DNA from: Bryopsis sp. KO-2023
Taxonomy: Eukaryota; Chlorophyta; Ulvophyceae; Bryopsidales; Bryopsidaceae
DNA length: 64,000 nt
Direction: 5' to 3'
Assembly (NCBI GenBank): GCA_030272585.1
Contig: BSYQ01000007.1
Coordinates: 2,050,001 to 2,114,000 of the forward strand
The notes beneath the pieces are model-generated. The model saw only the letters and a program-made list of their open reading frames with translations. It did not search any database and was not told the origin of the DNA. Of this stretch, positions 24,101 to 35,200 are shown piece by piece (position 1 is the stretch's first letter; each line of letters starts with the position of its first letter). The position numbers and the translations under genes were made by a program.

Positions 24101-26208
24101 CCCAACCAAATCGGAGTCATGGATTGGGTCCAGGAGGGGATCAAGGGTCGTCAGCCCACAAAACCAAAAAGGGATCAACCGGCCATGCATCAATGACGAA
24201 ATCGGAAACTGGGAATCACGACGACGCATGGAATGCAAAGGCGGAATCAATGCAACATGCGAATTTGGAATGTGGAATCACAGGATTGAATGAAACGACA
24301 AATAAAACACTGCCAAACAATGATTCCAATGTTATGAAGGACAGGGAATCACAGGAACTCTCCAAGGTTTCCAAGAAACTGCAGACTGGAGGGGAGCAAG
24401 GGGATGCTACTCCAGATGTTAAGTCACATCAAAAGAAAAAGGATGTGAGATTTCAGACTACTGGGGAAAGTGGTCTTATGGAACCTGAAATCAAAAATGA
24501 AATGCCCAAAGAAAAGGATCCAAACAGGTGGTCTTCAGGAGATGACTCTGAGGGAGCTCCTGAGAGTTACAGACCACTGGGCACAAGGCTGGTAAATGAC
24601 GTTGACAGCCTGGGAGGAGAGAGGAGACAGAGTATGGAAAAAGGAGGAGCTAAAACTGAAACTGCAAATGCTCTAACAAGGAGCCAAGTTCAACAGAAAA
24701 CAATTACACCAGAGAAACTGGAAAAGGCACAGGAAACAGATGCATACTGTGGCAACATAAGGAAACTGCTGAAGAAATCAGATCCAAATGTCTGCAAGGA
24801 ATTCAAAATGGATGGAAAGCTGATCAAGAAGAAATCTGGACAGATTGTGATCCCCACATCAATCAGACAAGAAGTATTGAAAGAAGCTCATGATTCTGAT
24901 GTGGCTGGCCATAAGGGCAGAGATCGAACACTTGATCTCATCAAAAGATACTATTTTTGGAAACGAATGGACAAAGATGTGAACGAATATTGCAGAACAT
25001 GTCCGAAGTGTCAGAAAGCGAAAACGGAAGCGAAAGTTCCGGCTGGGAAATTACAGCCGATGCCGATACCAAATCGTCGCTGGGAATCCGTCAGCCTGGA
25101 TCTCATCGTGCAGTTGCCGGAAACTGAGAAGGGAAACACGGCGATCGTAGTATTCGTCGACAGATTGAGTAAGATGTCGCACTTTGTGCCGACTGTGACG
25201 ACCGCGACTGCAAAGGATCTGGCGGAAATATTCTTCAGGGAGGTTTGGCGACATCATGGGATGCCTTCTAATTTGGTGTCCGACCGTGATAGCAGGTTCG
25301 TTTCTGCATTCTGGCGCCGATTGATGGAGCTGAGTGGAACCGAGCTGAAGCTGAGTTCCGCGTTTCATCCGCAAACGGACGGACAAACGGAACGCATGAA
25401 TCGCGTTCTGGAGGAAACCCTACGATGCTATGTTGATGCCAGGCGTCGCGATTGGGACGAGAGGCTTCCGGCGGCGGAATTCGCATACAATAACGGTAAA
25501 CACAGCTCGACGGGCCATTCGCCGTTCTATCTCAACACCGGAGAGCATCCATTGGTTCCGCTGGCGCTAATCGGTAAGCGCGAAATCGAAAGTGAGATCA
25601 GAGGCGTCGATGACATCTTGGGAAATATGAAGAAAGACTTGGATTCCGCGAAGATGTTGTTGAAGCAAGCTCAGGAAAGGCAGAAGAGATACGCGGACAA
25701 GTCTCGGCGAGAAGAGGAGTTCAAAATCGGCGATAGGGTTTTATTGTCGACCCAAAATCTGTCGTTCGCTGGAAGTGGAATCTCGCCGAAACTGGGTCCA
25801 AAGTTCGTAGGACCATTCAAGGTTCTTGCTCGGCTGGGAAAGGTTGCGTATAGATTGGAGTTGCCGGAGACGTGGAACATCCATGACGTCTTTCATGTCG
25901 TCAGGATGCGTCGATACAAGGAATCGGAGGATTTCGTGAGACCAAATCCAGAGCCGCCAGCACCAGTGATGAACGAAGGACAACTCGAATACGAGGTGGA
26001 GAGAATCCTCGATCACAGGGAGACTCGTCGTGGGAGATCTGTGAAACGACGATATTTGGTTCGCTGGAAGGGTTTTGGGTCGGAACATGATTCCTGGGAG
26101 CCATGGATTCATTTGACGAACGCAGCAGAAACAGTTTTGGCATACCATCAACTCGTTGGTATCCAGCCTACGAAGGAGGAAGCTGACCTTCGGCGGCTAA
26201 TGCAATGA
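21199..26208 (+). CDS. Ty3-A polyprotein: protease, RT, RNase H, integrase, chromodomain; no recognisable Gag
   Basis: The frame gives 1669 aa from the first ATG (MTTRQYKRK); it is also open upstream into the LTR, but only from a GTG. Order: a basic N-terminus with a short coiled coil (about 35-65), an acidic linker, aspartic protease VDSGAS (D255), reverse transcriptase with FLDD (D706), RNase H (VVATDAS, about 850), a spacer of about 200 polar residues, the integrase HHCC zinc domain (about 1230) and DDE core (first Asp about 1301, then SDRDSRF and a Glu after TDGQTER), and a chromodomain (about 1595-1650, YLVRWKGF...WEP). A capsid-sized helical Gag and a CCHC zinc knuckle are not visible in the 250 residues before the protease. 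This suggests a Gag supplied in trans or a highly diverged one. Confidence 0.93.
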   Translation: MTTRQYKRKAQSGDARSGSAKESSTDHSNRKRGSVRERLSTVESAIVELLGSQKSLVGGINEVLKEFRGLASNRLCNQKTGSPLTVGKVSRRQGRQIAKKVHSSTSNKEDDAVVGDGNSEGSLASEGGDVMPEIKDVGMRDACMSGKKESATPTTLDDHPGGQNEAETSSYAMRPQDSVGERQAEGCHTDVGNAVPGKSDVDFQMDADEEGSVVGSTGEKESNAEELTASGVGSRSTLLRLRGSLSHEAVTVLVDSGASTDFVSESLVKRLGLRYRPDKNAKPVSLADDSKAHVIGTCMTTVRFGKYRTKRKFLVLKELMHDMIFGKSWLTDENPKIDWITHKVTINRMGKPDLVLQGHYGDHPETKNCGRRLNLLSAKQLSKLIKANEEQLFALWIKPSTESNSELPEWGLQTEGKDCESEGEITIMELLNGDFQGKQQQELTGTSQHGMELNATQRNKEVMSQPDSHPESRKDKTKDEVGKANSGTDYDESDVTVDPKLHGMIDDIPEELSGLKEVLRQHAKRFPEDLPKKLPPRRMHDFEITEQPDSKPVSRPIYKLSPIELKEVRAQLDYLLSHNMIRPSHSPYGAPVIFAAKSDGSLRMCIDYRMLNKQTVRSRYSLPRMDEMADQVEGARYFTKIDLRSGYWQVRIKDAHVRKSAFRTRYGHFEWLVMPFGFTDAPAYFMRLMNDTLRPYLDRFVLVFLDDVLIFSRDAESHAEHVRLVLEKLQEQKLYAKASKCEFGKSGVEFLGTWMERNGTFPMANKIDAIRSWPQPKNVHDIRSFLGLCSFYRRFVRNFSVVAAPLSNLTKSGKPWHWGRLEKDAFERLKIAMTSAPVLKHFDDKLPVVVATDASQEGIGGVLMQRGESGLHPIAFESHKFTEAESNYPVHEQELLAIVHCLKKWRTYLEGRHFTLRTDNASLVWLDSQKGLTRRQVRWTQFLAPFDFDTIHIKGKDNVVADALSRCPQPNRSHGLGPGGDQGSSAHKTKKGSTGHASMTKSETGNHDDAWNAKAESMQHANLECGITGLNETTNKTLPNNDSNVMKDRESQELSKVSKKLQTGGEQGDATPDVKSHQKKKDVRFQTTGESGLMEPEIKNEMPKEKDPNRWSSGDDSEGAPESYRPLGTRLVNDVDSLGGERRQSMEKGGAKTETANALTRSQVQQKTITPEKLEKAQETDAYCGNIRKLLKKSDPNVCKEFKMDGKLIKKKSGQIVIPTSIRQEVLKEAHDSDVAGHKGRDRTLDLIKRYYFWKRMDKDVNEYCRTCPKCQKAKTEAKVPAGKLQPMPIPNRRWESVSLDLIVQLPETEKGNTAIVVFVDRLSKMSHFVPTVTTATAKDLAEIFFREVWRHHGMPSNLVSDRDSRFVSAFWRRLMELSGTELKLSSAFHPQTDGQTERMNRVLEETLRCYVDARRRDWDERLPAAEFAYNNGKHSSTGHSPFYLNTGEHPLVPLALIGKREIESEIRGVDDILGNMKKDLDSAKMLLKQAQERQKRYADKSRREEEFKIGDRVLLSTQNLSFAGSGISPKLGPKFVGPFKVLARLGKVAYRLELPETWNIHDVFHVVRMRRYKESEDFVRPNPEPPAPVMNEGQLEYEVERILDHRETRRGRSVKRRYLVRWKGFGSEHDSWEPWIHLTNAAETVLAYHQLVGIQPTKEEADLRRLMQ

Positions 26209-26881
26209 TAAGGTGATGATTGATCGAAATCGGGCGGAAATCGAAATCGCGAGTAATCCACAGTTCGTCGCTAAGTGAGGGGGCGGTTACGGGAGAGAGA
26301 GATGAGAATTACCGTCAGGCTGGCGCTTACTGCAGGGTAAGATTCGATTGTCCGAAAAGAGATTAATGGAAGTTTGATTTTGAATTTCGATTCTGAATCA
26401 CAAAAGAAAAGGGAAATGAAGTCTGATCTGGAAAAAGGGAAATTGACATTCTTTATTTTTGAATTTTGTGGAGGACTCCCCAGATGGTCAGTTTGGAGGG
26501 GAGTATCTATTGTTTTGACTGTGAATCAGCCTGGGCTTTACTTCTGATTGGTGGAGTATTAGTCTCTTGGCTGTTGTGTTTATTGTTGCTGACTGAGTGA
26601 GGACTGAGCCATGGTCTTATGGCTGTATACTTTGCTGACAATGGGAATTGATCTCAGGTGGACTAAGTGACTATGATTTTGAGTGAACCAGGGGTGTTAT
26701 TTGTGAGAACTCGTGATTACTAGTACTCGGTGGAGAGAGTGAACCTCGGTTAGTAGAAAGGGTTAAGTTGATTTGACATTTGACAGTTGGGACAATGATT
26801 GATTACTGTGTTTGAGTTGAGACGTCCGGGTAGAGACATCACGTGCTTGACGGGTGTTTTCAGCCGTGATGTGGAGGGGAT

Positions 26882-27065
26882 TGTAGTCGGACTGAGGAAC
26901 TTAGGTGTACGACCGACTAGGCGAACCCGGATGTGGGTTATATATTTACTGGAACCGTGTTTTTGAGAGACCGACTTTGACTTGGAAACAACAACGTTGT
27001 AAGAAACTTGACCTCCACTCACTGACTCACACCACCAAACCTCGCACCCAGAACGACCCGTCACA
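26882..27065 (+). repeat. Ty3-A 3' LTR
   Basis: It is identical to the 5' LTR over 184 bp. It is followed directly by the TSD AGCAC and the resumed Ty3-B LTR sequence. Confidence 0.95.
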
Positions 27066-27070
27066 AGCAC

Positions 27071-27406
27071 GGAAACACTTTCTCAAACAAGGATCTTTAC
27101 AAGATGTCCAAGTTACAATGAGGCTGTGGTCCGGGCCGAATAAGTATTCGGCCGGGCCGACAGCCTGTCCAACCCTTTCATCCAACTCAGTGTTCTAATG
27201 GCCCCTTGGCCGTGTCCTAATGGACCCTAAGCTGAATGTGAGGCTCCAGGCCGAACTGAGGGTTGCCACCTCAGAGGCGGCCTGGCCCTCTCCCTTAATG
27301 TGTGACTATGATGATGGTGAGCTGGTTCGGTCCGACTACTGTCAGGCCGAACCACGTGTTGGGTGAGTGGACCGAACCGCGTGTCATACGACGGACGTTC
27401 GTATCA
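27071..27406 (-). repeat. Ty3-B 3' LTR, main part (rest at 20866-20920)
   Basis: Together with 20866-20920 this makes a 391-bp LTR matching 50819-51209 with three substitutions noticed. The split point is the Ty3-A insertion site. A poly-G tract on the minus strand directly adjoining it acts as the polypurine tract. Confidence 0.95.
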
Positions 27407-27961
27407 ACCACTCCCCCCCCACGCAAGTACGCGCCTCGCGTACCCAAGTAACCGAAATTTGGGGGTTACACTCACACATACGCATAGACACACACAAAAC
27501 GCTTTCAAGGCATCCAACAAGCCTTTAGCTTTTAAGGGAGTCAAATAATGTTTAACCTTCGCTGAATTAAAAGAGTGTTCAAAAACTCTAAGCGAATTAT
27601 CAACAAAAATCAACCAAATGATAAGGCTGCCACCTGCAGGCCGAATCATGTACTGTAACCAGCTAACTGTTTGCACAAAGCAATCCATAAGGTTCAAATT
27701 CAGATTCCCTTATAAGTATCCAGAAAGCAGGTGATTGACCCAGCCTGGCCAATCCACTGTATAAAAACCACTGTATAGAAACCACTGTATAGAAACCACT
27801 GGGGCAGAACTCAAAACAAAATAATCCAGTTCTGGACCTGAATGTCCCTTATCCAGAAAAATAGAATCAACAGAAACTCAGCCCAATCCAAGGGCTCCCA
27901 CCATCTCAAATACCCAAACATCCCCTTGCCCTTCTCTCTTTCGTTCCCGATCCCAGGTCGC

Positions 27962-29179
27962 CTATTTCTGCGACCTGGTTCTCGGCCCATGCCTCTTGGA
28001 CGTTGCTGGGCTGTGTGGAGGGAGCGGAAGACGAGTCGCCGAGGAAGGTGCTGATGGTTGGTCTGGCGATGGTGGTGGGTGGCTCGGCTGGCGGTGCGAT
28101 CTGGCTGCTCCTGGGAGTTCCAAGCCGAGAGCCTGGAAATACTGGTCGTTCCAGGTGCCGACCTGTTCTTTAAGCTTGCCCGGCCAGCGACCTTTCAGCG
28201 ATGCCTTGGTGCAGCTTGGACAATCCGGGAGTGGGGCGTCGAATGGAAGGATCGGCTTGACGCCTTGGGTTCCCTCGCCGATGAGATCCTGGATGCGCGG
28301 GAGGTAAGGTCCTCCCGACTCGTCGGCCGAGATGAGGGCTCCTGCCCTGGCTGCAATCCTGAGGCCGACGTTGTGCTTCTTGCACAGGAGGTGCCCTTTC
28401 TCGCAAAGCACTCGATCCAGCCCCGGACGGGGAGCTTCCCTCGGATATGCGCAAGCTGCGCAGGTGAATGTGGTCGGAGCGAGTGCTGGAGGTGGTGGTG
28501 GAGGTAGGGACGATGCCTTCGGGGGTTCCTCGGATATCGGGTCATCCTCACTCCCCGAGAGCAACACTGGACCAGGCTTCGGCCTTGGGGGAAGAGCGTC
28601 CTCCAAGTCGGCGTAGGGATCCTCCGTGTAGTCCCACAATTGCTGCTCGTCTTCCCCCTCGGCCTCCGCCTGGTCCACCTCCATCGCCTCGTCCAGTATG
28701 AACCTCCCCACCCCTCGGCCCTTGAGCTTCCTTGACCTTTTCCGTCGTGGGACCACCACCTTCAGTGGTGTTGACGATGGCCCCTCTGGTGGCCGTTCGG
28801 CAGCGACTTCTTCTTGTACCGAGTCCTCCACCGTCTCGGTTTCCACGTGTTCTTTTTCTTTTTCCTGGGCCGGAGGTTGGTCCATTTCCATACGCTGCAG
28901 TCCACGATTGAGAGTGTCGATAGCCTCGGTCATGGCTGTTTTCGCCAGCCTTTCCCTTTCCTGCCCCCACACTGCTGCTTGCCGAAACGCATCCAAGCGC
29001 TGCGTTTTCAGCTGGTCCTCCAACTGAGCCACTTTCTCCTCAGCGGCTTTTGCCCGCTTCTCCGCCTCGTTGGCCCTATTTTGCCATTCGGCAAGTTCGG
29101 CCTCGAGCTTGTTCTTCTGCTCAGTGGACTGTCGCGCGTCCTGCAGAAATCGCTCCAAGTTGGCCGCTGTCAGATCCAT
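27962..29179 (-). CDS. Ty3-B extra 3' ORF (ORF3), coiled coil plus Cys/His-rich region
   Basis: A 405-aa frame from an ATG at 29179 lies between the pol chromodomain and the 3' LTR, on the element's coding strand, where some LTR elements carry env. Residues about 5-60 form a heptad coiled coil (EQKNKLEAELAEWQNRANEA). A central acidic region with KR-rich patches follows. Then comes a Cys/His region: TCAACAYPRE, LCEKGHLLCKKH and DCPSC, a plausible zinc-binding arrangement. The C-terminus is proline/serine-rich and basic. No signal peptide or membrane helix is seen, so it is not an envelope-type protein. The function is unknown. A role in targeting, nucleic-acid binding or particle assembly is speculation. 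Confidence 0.75.
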   Translation of the reverse strand: MDLTAANLERFLQDARQSTEQKNKLEAELAEWQNRANEAEKRAKAAEEKVAQLEDQLKTQRLDAFRQAAVWGQERERLAKTAMTEAIDTLNRGLQRMEMDQPPAQEKEKEHVETETVEDSVQEEVAAERPPEGPSSTPLKVVVPRRKRSRKLKGRGVGRFILDEAMEVDQAEAEGEDEQQLWDYTEDPYADLEDALPPRPKPGPVLLSGSEDDPISEEPPKASSLPPPPPPALAPTTFTCAACAYPREAPRPGLDRVLCEKGHLLCKKHNVGLRIAARAGALISADESGGPYLPRIQDLIGEGTQGVKPILPFDAPLPDCPSCTKASLKGRWPGKLKEQVGTWNDQYFQALGLELPGAARSHRQPSHPPPSPDQPSAPSSATRLPLPPHSPATSKRHGPRTRSQK

Positions 29180-29515
29180 GGCTCCTCTTTTCCTTTCCTT
29201 TCTTTTCTGTGTTCGGCCGTGTGGGCTCTCTCTCCTTTTTTTTTTTTTTTTTTCTCTGACTCAATCAAACAAAGGCTTTCTAGAGCGCCTTCGTTACTTC
29301 TCCTTAAATTCGCCGATGAGGTACCGGTCAGACACATTGCGCAACTGAAAGGTACACTCTGATGTGACGAGGGATGGGAATTCCCTCCGAACTTCCGAGG
29401 TACCGCCTCGTTTGAGGTACCGTCCCATTCCGGCCGAGGTTGACCTCATCAGTTCGTCATCATGACTTCCAACTCCCCCATCACCCTCGTCAGTTGCATC
29501 AGAAGCTTCCTCCAG

Positions 29516-30970
29516 TCATGCTCGGCCCGTTCGTGCAACGAACTCGGCCAGCAGATCTGAACAATGTGTCAGACTCTCCTTCGGCTCCCATGTTGCCTCA
29601 TGGGGTTGGTATCCTTTCCAGCAAACCAAATAACGTTTTCCTCTTCCCTTTCCTTTCTCCCTGACAATAGCCTCCACTTCGTATTCCTCTTCTCCATCCA
29701 GCTCATCGATAAGAGCCGGGCCGGGAGGTGCATCCCGCACGAACTCCTCGGACCGCTTGTATTCCTTGAGCTTGGAGACGTGGAATGTAGGGTGAAGCCT
29801 CCAGCCTGGTGGGAGGTCGAGCCTATAGGCCACTGGTGATATTACGGCCTCAACCTTGAACGGCCCGATGAACCTTCGTCTGACCTTGGCCGGAATGTGC
29901 TTGGTTACGGCCAAAGGGAGGTGGGCACTTCGGAGGCAAACCTCCTGTCCCACTGCGAATTCCACATGTCACCTCTTTTTGTTGGCGCTCTCACACATGG
30001 TCTCCTGGGCCGAAGCGTAGTTTGCTTTGGCCTCCTCCAGGTCTCGGTTCATTCGGCTCACCATGGCCTCGGCCGCCTCCACGTTGGTACTCGGCCGGTC
30101 GGCCTCCAGGCCTCTTGGGTGTTGCCCATACATCAGGTAGAAAGGGGTGTATTTGGTGCTGGCGTTGACCGAATTGTTTGCAGCAAATTCGGCCGTGCTG
30201 AGGTAGTCGCTCCATGTCTCCGGCCTTGCTTCAATGTAGGGCCGAAGGAAGTTCTCCAGTGTTCGGATTGTTACCTCGCTCTGTCCATCAGATTGCGGAT
30301 GGTGAGCGGTCGACATCCTTAGATCGGTGCCCACGAGCCGAAACAACTCCTTGTAGAACTGGCTCGTAAATCTTGGGTCTCGATCGGAGACTATGACTTC
30401 TGGTATCCCTGAGGTTGGGAATACCTTGGAGAGAAAGAGTTCGGCGTATCCCTTCGCCGACACCTCCTTGGTGCACGGAACGAACTTGCACATCTTCGTG
30501 AGCCGATCCACAAAGACAGCCACGGCCGTGTACCCGTTAGACTTCGGTAAGTCAGTAACGAGGTCGGTCGTCAGCTGCTCCCACTTGTAGGCCGGAACTG
30601 GCAGAGGGTGTAGCAACCCTTTCTGCTTGGAATTCTCGGTCTTCATCATCTGGCAAGTGGGGCACGATTCGACATAGTGGTTCACGGCTCGGCGCCAGCC
30701 TCTCCACCAATGTCTTCGGCTCACAAGCTCGGCTGTCCGAGCTTTCCCTGGATGTCCCGCCATCGGCACATCGTGGTGGTCGTGCAATACCACCTGGCGT
30801 TTAGAAACCGGCACAACGAGTTTCGGCTCGGCTCCAACGTCCTTGGCTTGATACATGAGCAGTCCATCTGGGGTCAGGGTGTACCCCTGCACTGCTCGTC
30901 CCTCTTCAAGTTGGGTTACGATTGGTCGAAGAATAGGGTCCTCCTTTATGGCGGCTTGCCAGTCTTGTGC
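29516..30970 (-). CDS. Ty3-B pol, 3' segment: integrase and chromodomain
   Basis: This is the downstream third of the interrupted pol frame. It has an HHCC-type zinc domain (HHDVPMAGHPGKART...CPTCQMMK), a DDE core (TDLVTDLP, VSDRDPRFTSQFY, DGQSE), then a chromodomain (YEVEAIV...YLVCWKGY...WEP). A single in-frame TGA at 29971-29969 separates integrase from chromodomain; the frame is otherwise continuous. The segment begins immediately inside the hAT-1 TSD, and its frame matches the segment at 44047-44966. Confidence 0.9.
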
Positions 30971-30978
30971 CTCCCCGG

Positions 30979-31492
30979 CATACTATGGACGTGATCGGAA
31001 ATGATCGGCCGTCCATTTTCGATGTCAGGACAGGTCGTTTCATCGATCTGACCTGATACGATCTCGTTCCACATGATTCTGAAAATGATCGGTCTTTTTT
31101 TTTTTTTTTTTTACCGATCATGATCGATGATCGTGATCGTGATCGGCCGATCAAAACCTGATCGATGATCGTGGTCGGCCGATCAAATCTTGATCGTGAT
31201 CGTGATCGGTTCGCCGATCACCGATCTGATCGGTTCCTCCGATCACGATCCCGATCACGATCAAGCGTTGCGACATGCAAACGCCTAATCGGCCGATCAA
31301 GATCGGTAAAACGCCGATTAATCGGCCGTTGATCCGATCAGCTCCGATCATGGTCGGTTGATCGGGATTTGGTTTCAAATTCCGATTATGATCGGTCCAA
31401 GAAATCAAAAACCGACTTTTGCGCCGATCATCACTTCCGATCAAATCCAAAGTTAGTCAGTTCTGCCGTACTGTCCCGAATACATCGACTTC
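30979..31492. repeat. hAT-1 left subterminal GATCGG/CCGATC array
   Basis: After the TIR, dozens of overlapping GATC-centred motifs occur in both orientations, with an A/T tract near 31098. This is the usual place for transposase-binding sites in hAT elements. The homologous block is present in inverted orientation at the right end of hAT-2. Confidence 0.85.
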
Positions 31493-31733
31493 TGTTTAGA
31501 ACCTCTCCTGCGCGACCTTGTCGCCCAAAAGAAGCCCCTTGGACAGCCCCTTGAAGTCCTTTAACCCTCCAACCCCATGGGTCCCATCAACCACGTGGAG
31601 GAACCTAGCAAGCTAGGCGGACACCCTGTCCAGTCACATCACCCATCAGGGGGATGTGACATCGACCACCCACTACACCACGCCACCCACGTGGCTAGTG
31701 GAGGCGGCACACTCAGGCAAGGAGGGCATAACA
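31493..31733 (-). repeat. Ty3-C 3' LTR
   Basis: It runs TGTTTAGAA...GGCATAACA, 241 bp, with no difference seen from 38189-38429. Confidence 0.95.
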
Positions 31734-32285
31734 GTCCTCCCCCTCCGATGAGTCTCCACCTGGTGACTCGTGCCTCTGGAGCATATGTTGCTATTGCAAC
31801 ATATCATGATAACCTGGAGCAGTTATCCTCGTGTGGTCAATAGAGCAGATGGGTACTCAAGATACTCTTGTACCTTAGCTATCGGTTACCCCTTTAGCTA
31901 TGCGGACCACCCACATCTCTCTACAATGGATAATCAGTTGACTATTGTCCCACTGATTCTACCAACATCCAACACACCCATTCCTGGTGGCGAACCAAGA
32001 CACCATATCAAGTCCTCCCGAATTGATATCCACACTCTCGCACCTGCACATCCACCTATGCACTAAGAAGATGCGATACCCGACACTTCTTTCTGTTTCG
32101 GAAGCAAGTCGACTCCCATTATGCGAGAAACCCAAAGTCAAGGTAGCTAACCTTCAACTAAGGCAGGTTCATTAGTTGAAAGTATTCCTCCTCATACAAA
32201 CAACTTGATTTTTCTGATCACGAACCCCTCTTCATATCAGTACTCCCCTTCCTGATCACGAAGAAAACACTCAACCCTACACAAG

Positions 32286-35200
32286 TCACGAACGAAGTCG
32301 CCTACTTCGACGCACTTGTTTCAGGGGAACCAACGTTGGTTTCTTATATTCCTCAATCATATCCCGAGCATTCTCCAGATTTGCTTCGGGCTCCCATGAG
32401 TTATGCTCATGCGAGTATCCCAACCACTTCACCAAGTATTGCGGGATTACTCGTCGACCTGTCTTTACCTCTCGGTAGTCGAGGAGTTTCTCAACCTCAT
32501 ATTCAAGCTCACCCTCAATCTCAACTGGAGGTGGCGGAGGTTGTGTCCTACCATGCTTCCAATACCTCTTTAGTAATGAAGCATGAAAGACCGGGTGGAT
32601 CGGAAGTGAACCAGGCAGTTCCAGCCGGAATGCAACCTGTTCGGCCATCGACCTTCGCTTTTGGACACCTTCCAAAACGCGGAAAGGACCCAACCATCGT
32701 GGCAACAACTTCCTCCTGCCGGGATGTTTCAGTTTAATATGTCTAGCATCCAGCAAGACCATATCTCCCACTTGAACATCTACCGGACGTCTGCGCGCAT
32801 CAGCATAAGATTTCATCCTTTGCTGAGCCGCTTCCAAACACCGCTTTGCCTTGACAATCGCCTCGCGAATGTCCTCAGTCATCTTCTTCACCGCCGGTAC
32901 CCCCATTTGGGTCTTACTCGTCCCACCTTGATCACCTGATCCTCTGGTGGGGAGTTGCACCGTCAACGGCGTCCACGGATCTCTACCGTAGTTCAAGAAG
33001 AACGGCGTCTCATCAGTGGCCATTGACTTGGAATTATTCATTGCAAATTCCACCACTGGTAACAAATCACTCCAATCATTCTGGCGCGGTCCAACGAAAT
33101 GTCTCAGGGTATCCTCGAGGACCCGATTCATCGCTTCGGTCTGACCATCAGTCTGTGGATGGAAAGCCGTCGATAACGCCTGATTGACTCCCAAGGTACG
33201 ACACAATTCAGTGAAGAATTTTGACGTCCACCTTGTATCCCTGTCACTGATGAGAGTCTTAGGAAGACCGTGTGAACGGAAAACCTCACCAACAAACAGC
33301 CTCGCCGATTCAACCGCATCACAAGTCGTATGTGTAGCAACACATCGAACCATCTTTGTGAGTCTGTCTACGAAGACAATGATGGCATCGAATCCACTCG
33401 AACCCGACTTAGGCAAATCAGTAATCAAATCCATGGATACTGATTCCCATCTACCATCCGGTATACGTAAAGGTTGTAGAGGACCTGGCACCTTGCCGCG
33501 TCGGTGCTTATTCCTCTGACACGAATCACATCCTTTCACAAAGTTTGCGATATCACCCTCAACGTCAGGCCACCAAAAGTGTTTCAAAACTGCCCTTTGA
33601 GTCTTGCGGATCCCAAAGTGTCCGGCATACACACTTTCATGACTTCCAATCAGGATCTCTTGCCTTAAGCCATCCCAATCAGGTACCACTACCCGTGCCC
33701 CATTCCAACACAAGCCTGAGTCATAATGACAACCATGAGCGGCGACCTCACTGGTTTCAAACCACTCATCTTGTGCCAACCCCTCAAGAATTCTATCACT
33801 GAGCACCGACGTACCGGTCCGGGGCGAGGACGGATCCCCTTTCCAAGTTGGTCGTTTCTGGCCACCTCCCAGCTCCGAGAGTATTCCGATCTGCTGAGAA
33901 TACGACGGATATCGTGACAAGGGATCTGCCACGTTCGTCCGACCCGGCCTGTATTCCCACTCGAACCGAAACCCCTGGAGGACTTCGAGCCAACGTGCCG
34001 ATCTCCGTGAAAGAGTTTCTTGGGAATGGAAATATGTATTAGGCTGGTGATCACACACCACCTTGAACATACGCACATCCAAGTAGCATCGCCACAACTT
34101 CAGAGCATGTACCACGGCGAACATTTCCTTGTCCCCGGTGCTCCAATTAAGTTGTGCTCCAGATAACTTCCGACTTTCGAAAGCTATTGGATGTCCCTCT
34201 TGCAACAAGATTGCCCCGATTGCATAATCCGAAGCATCAGCAATCACTTCGAAATCCTTATCGAAGTTAGGCATTGCCAAACAAGGCGCATTCGTTAAGC
34301 TTTCCTTAACTCCTTGAAATGCCCTTTGACAATCCTCAGTCCAACTCCACTCTTTGCCCTTCCTAAGCAAATTAGTGAGTGGGGCAACAAGTTTGCTGTA
34401 CCCTTGCACAAACCTCCGAAAGTAATTCGACAGCCCAAGGAAAGAACGTAACTCACTTACATCCTTCGGGACAGGCCATTCGAACACCTTTGCAGTCTTA
34501 CGAGTATCCACCGTAATACCGTCTTGGTTCACCACAAAACCAAGATAATGAAGCTCATTCTTGAAGAAATCACACTTTGACTTCTTAAGAAAGACCTTGT
34601 GCTCACGCAACCGTTCCATCACGGCTCGTAAATGTTGCACATGCTCCTCGGGGGTTTTGCTGAATACGAGTATATCATCCAAGTATATCAGGACCGACTT
34701 CCCAATCATACCAGTGAACACCCGATTCATCCAAGTCTGGAATATCGCTGGTGCATTGCACAAACCCATTGGCAACACCCGATATTCATACAGACCAAAC
34801 GGGGTCTTAAAAGCAGTCTTCGGCTGGTCTGGTTCCTTCACCCGAAGTTGCCAGTACCCTGCTTTTAAGTCCAAGGCCGAAAAGAACTTCGCACCTTGCA
34901 ACTGATCAAGGAGATCATCTATCCTTGGTAGAGGATATTGATTCCTGATCGTGAGTTTGTTCAACCCTCTATAGTCAACGCACATGCGCCGGGAACCATC
35001 AGGTTTGGGCACAAACAAGATAGGTGCTCCCCATGGACTACAACTTGGCTTCACCAAACCCTTTCTCAACATATCAGCGATTTGCTCCTCGATCTCTTTT
35101 CTTTCCTCTGGCGTATACCGAAACATAGGTCTATGAACCGGTTTCGCTCCAGGGATAAGATCGATCGCTGCATCCTCTTCACGAGCGGGTGGACATTCAG

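Larger units (their letters stand above)
20921..27065 (+). mobile_element. Ty3-A: intact-looking Ty3/gypsy element in the Ty3-B 3' LTR
   Basis: It is flanked by TSD AGCAC (20916-20920, 27066-27070). The uninterrupted target is visible in the other Ty3-B LTR at about 50873, which confirms both boundaries. LTRs are 184 bp and identical. The PBS starts at 21106 (TGGTTTCGGAGC), and a purine-rich tract (GTGGAGGGGA) precedes the 3' LTR. One long open reading frame fills the interior. About 670 bp (26209-26881) between its stop and the 3' LTR has no recognised gene. Confidence 0.97.

Noticed and set aside
27962-29179. Envelope gene in the Ty3-B 3' ORF
   Set aside because: No signal peptide, membrane segment or glycoprotein-like cysteine pattern is visible; the protein is a coiled coil with a possible zinc-binding region.
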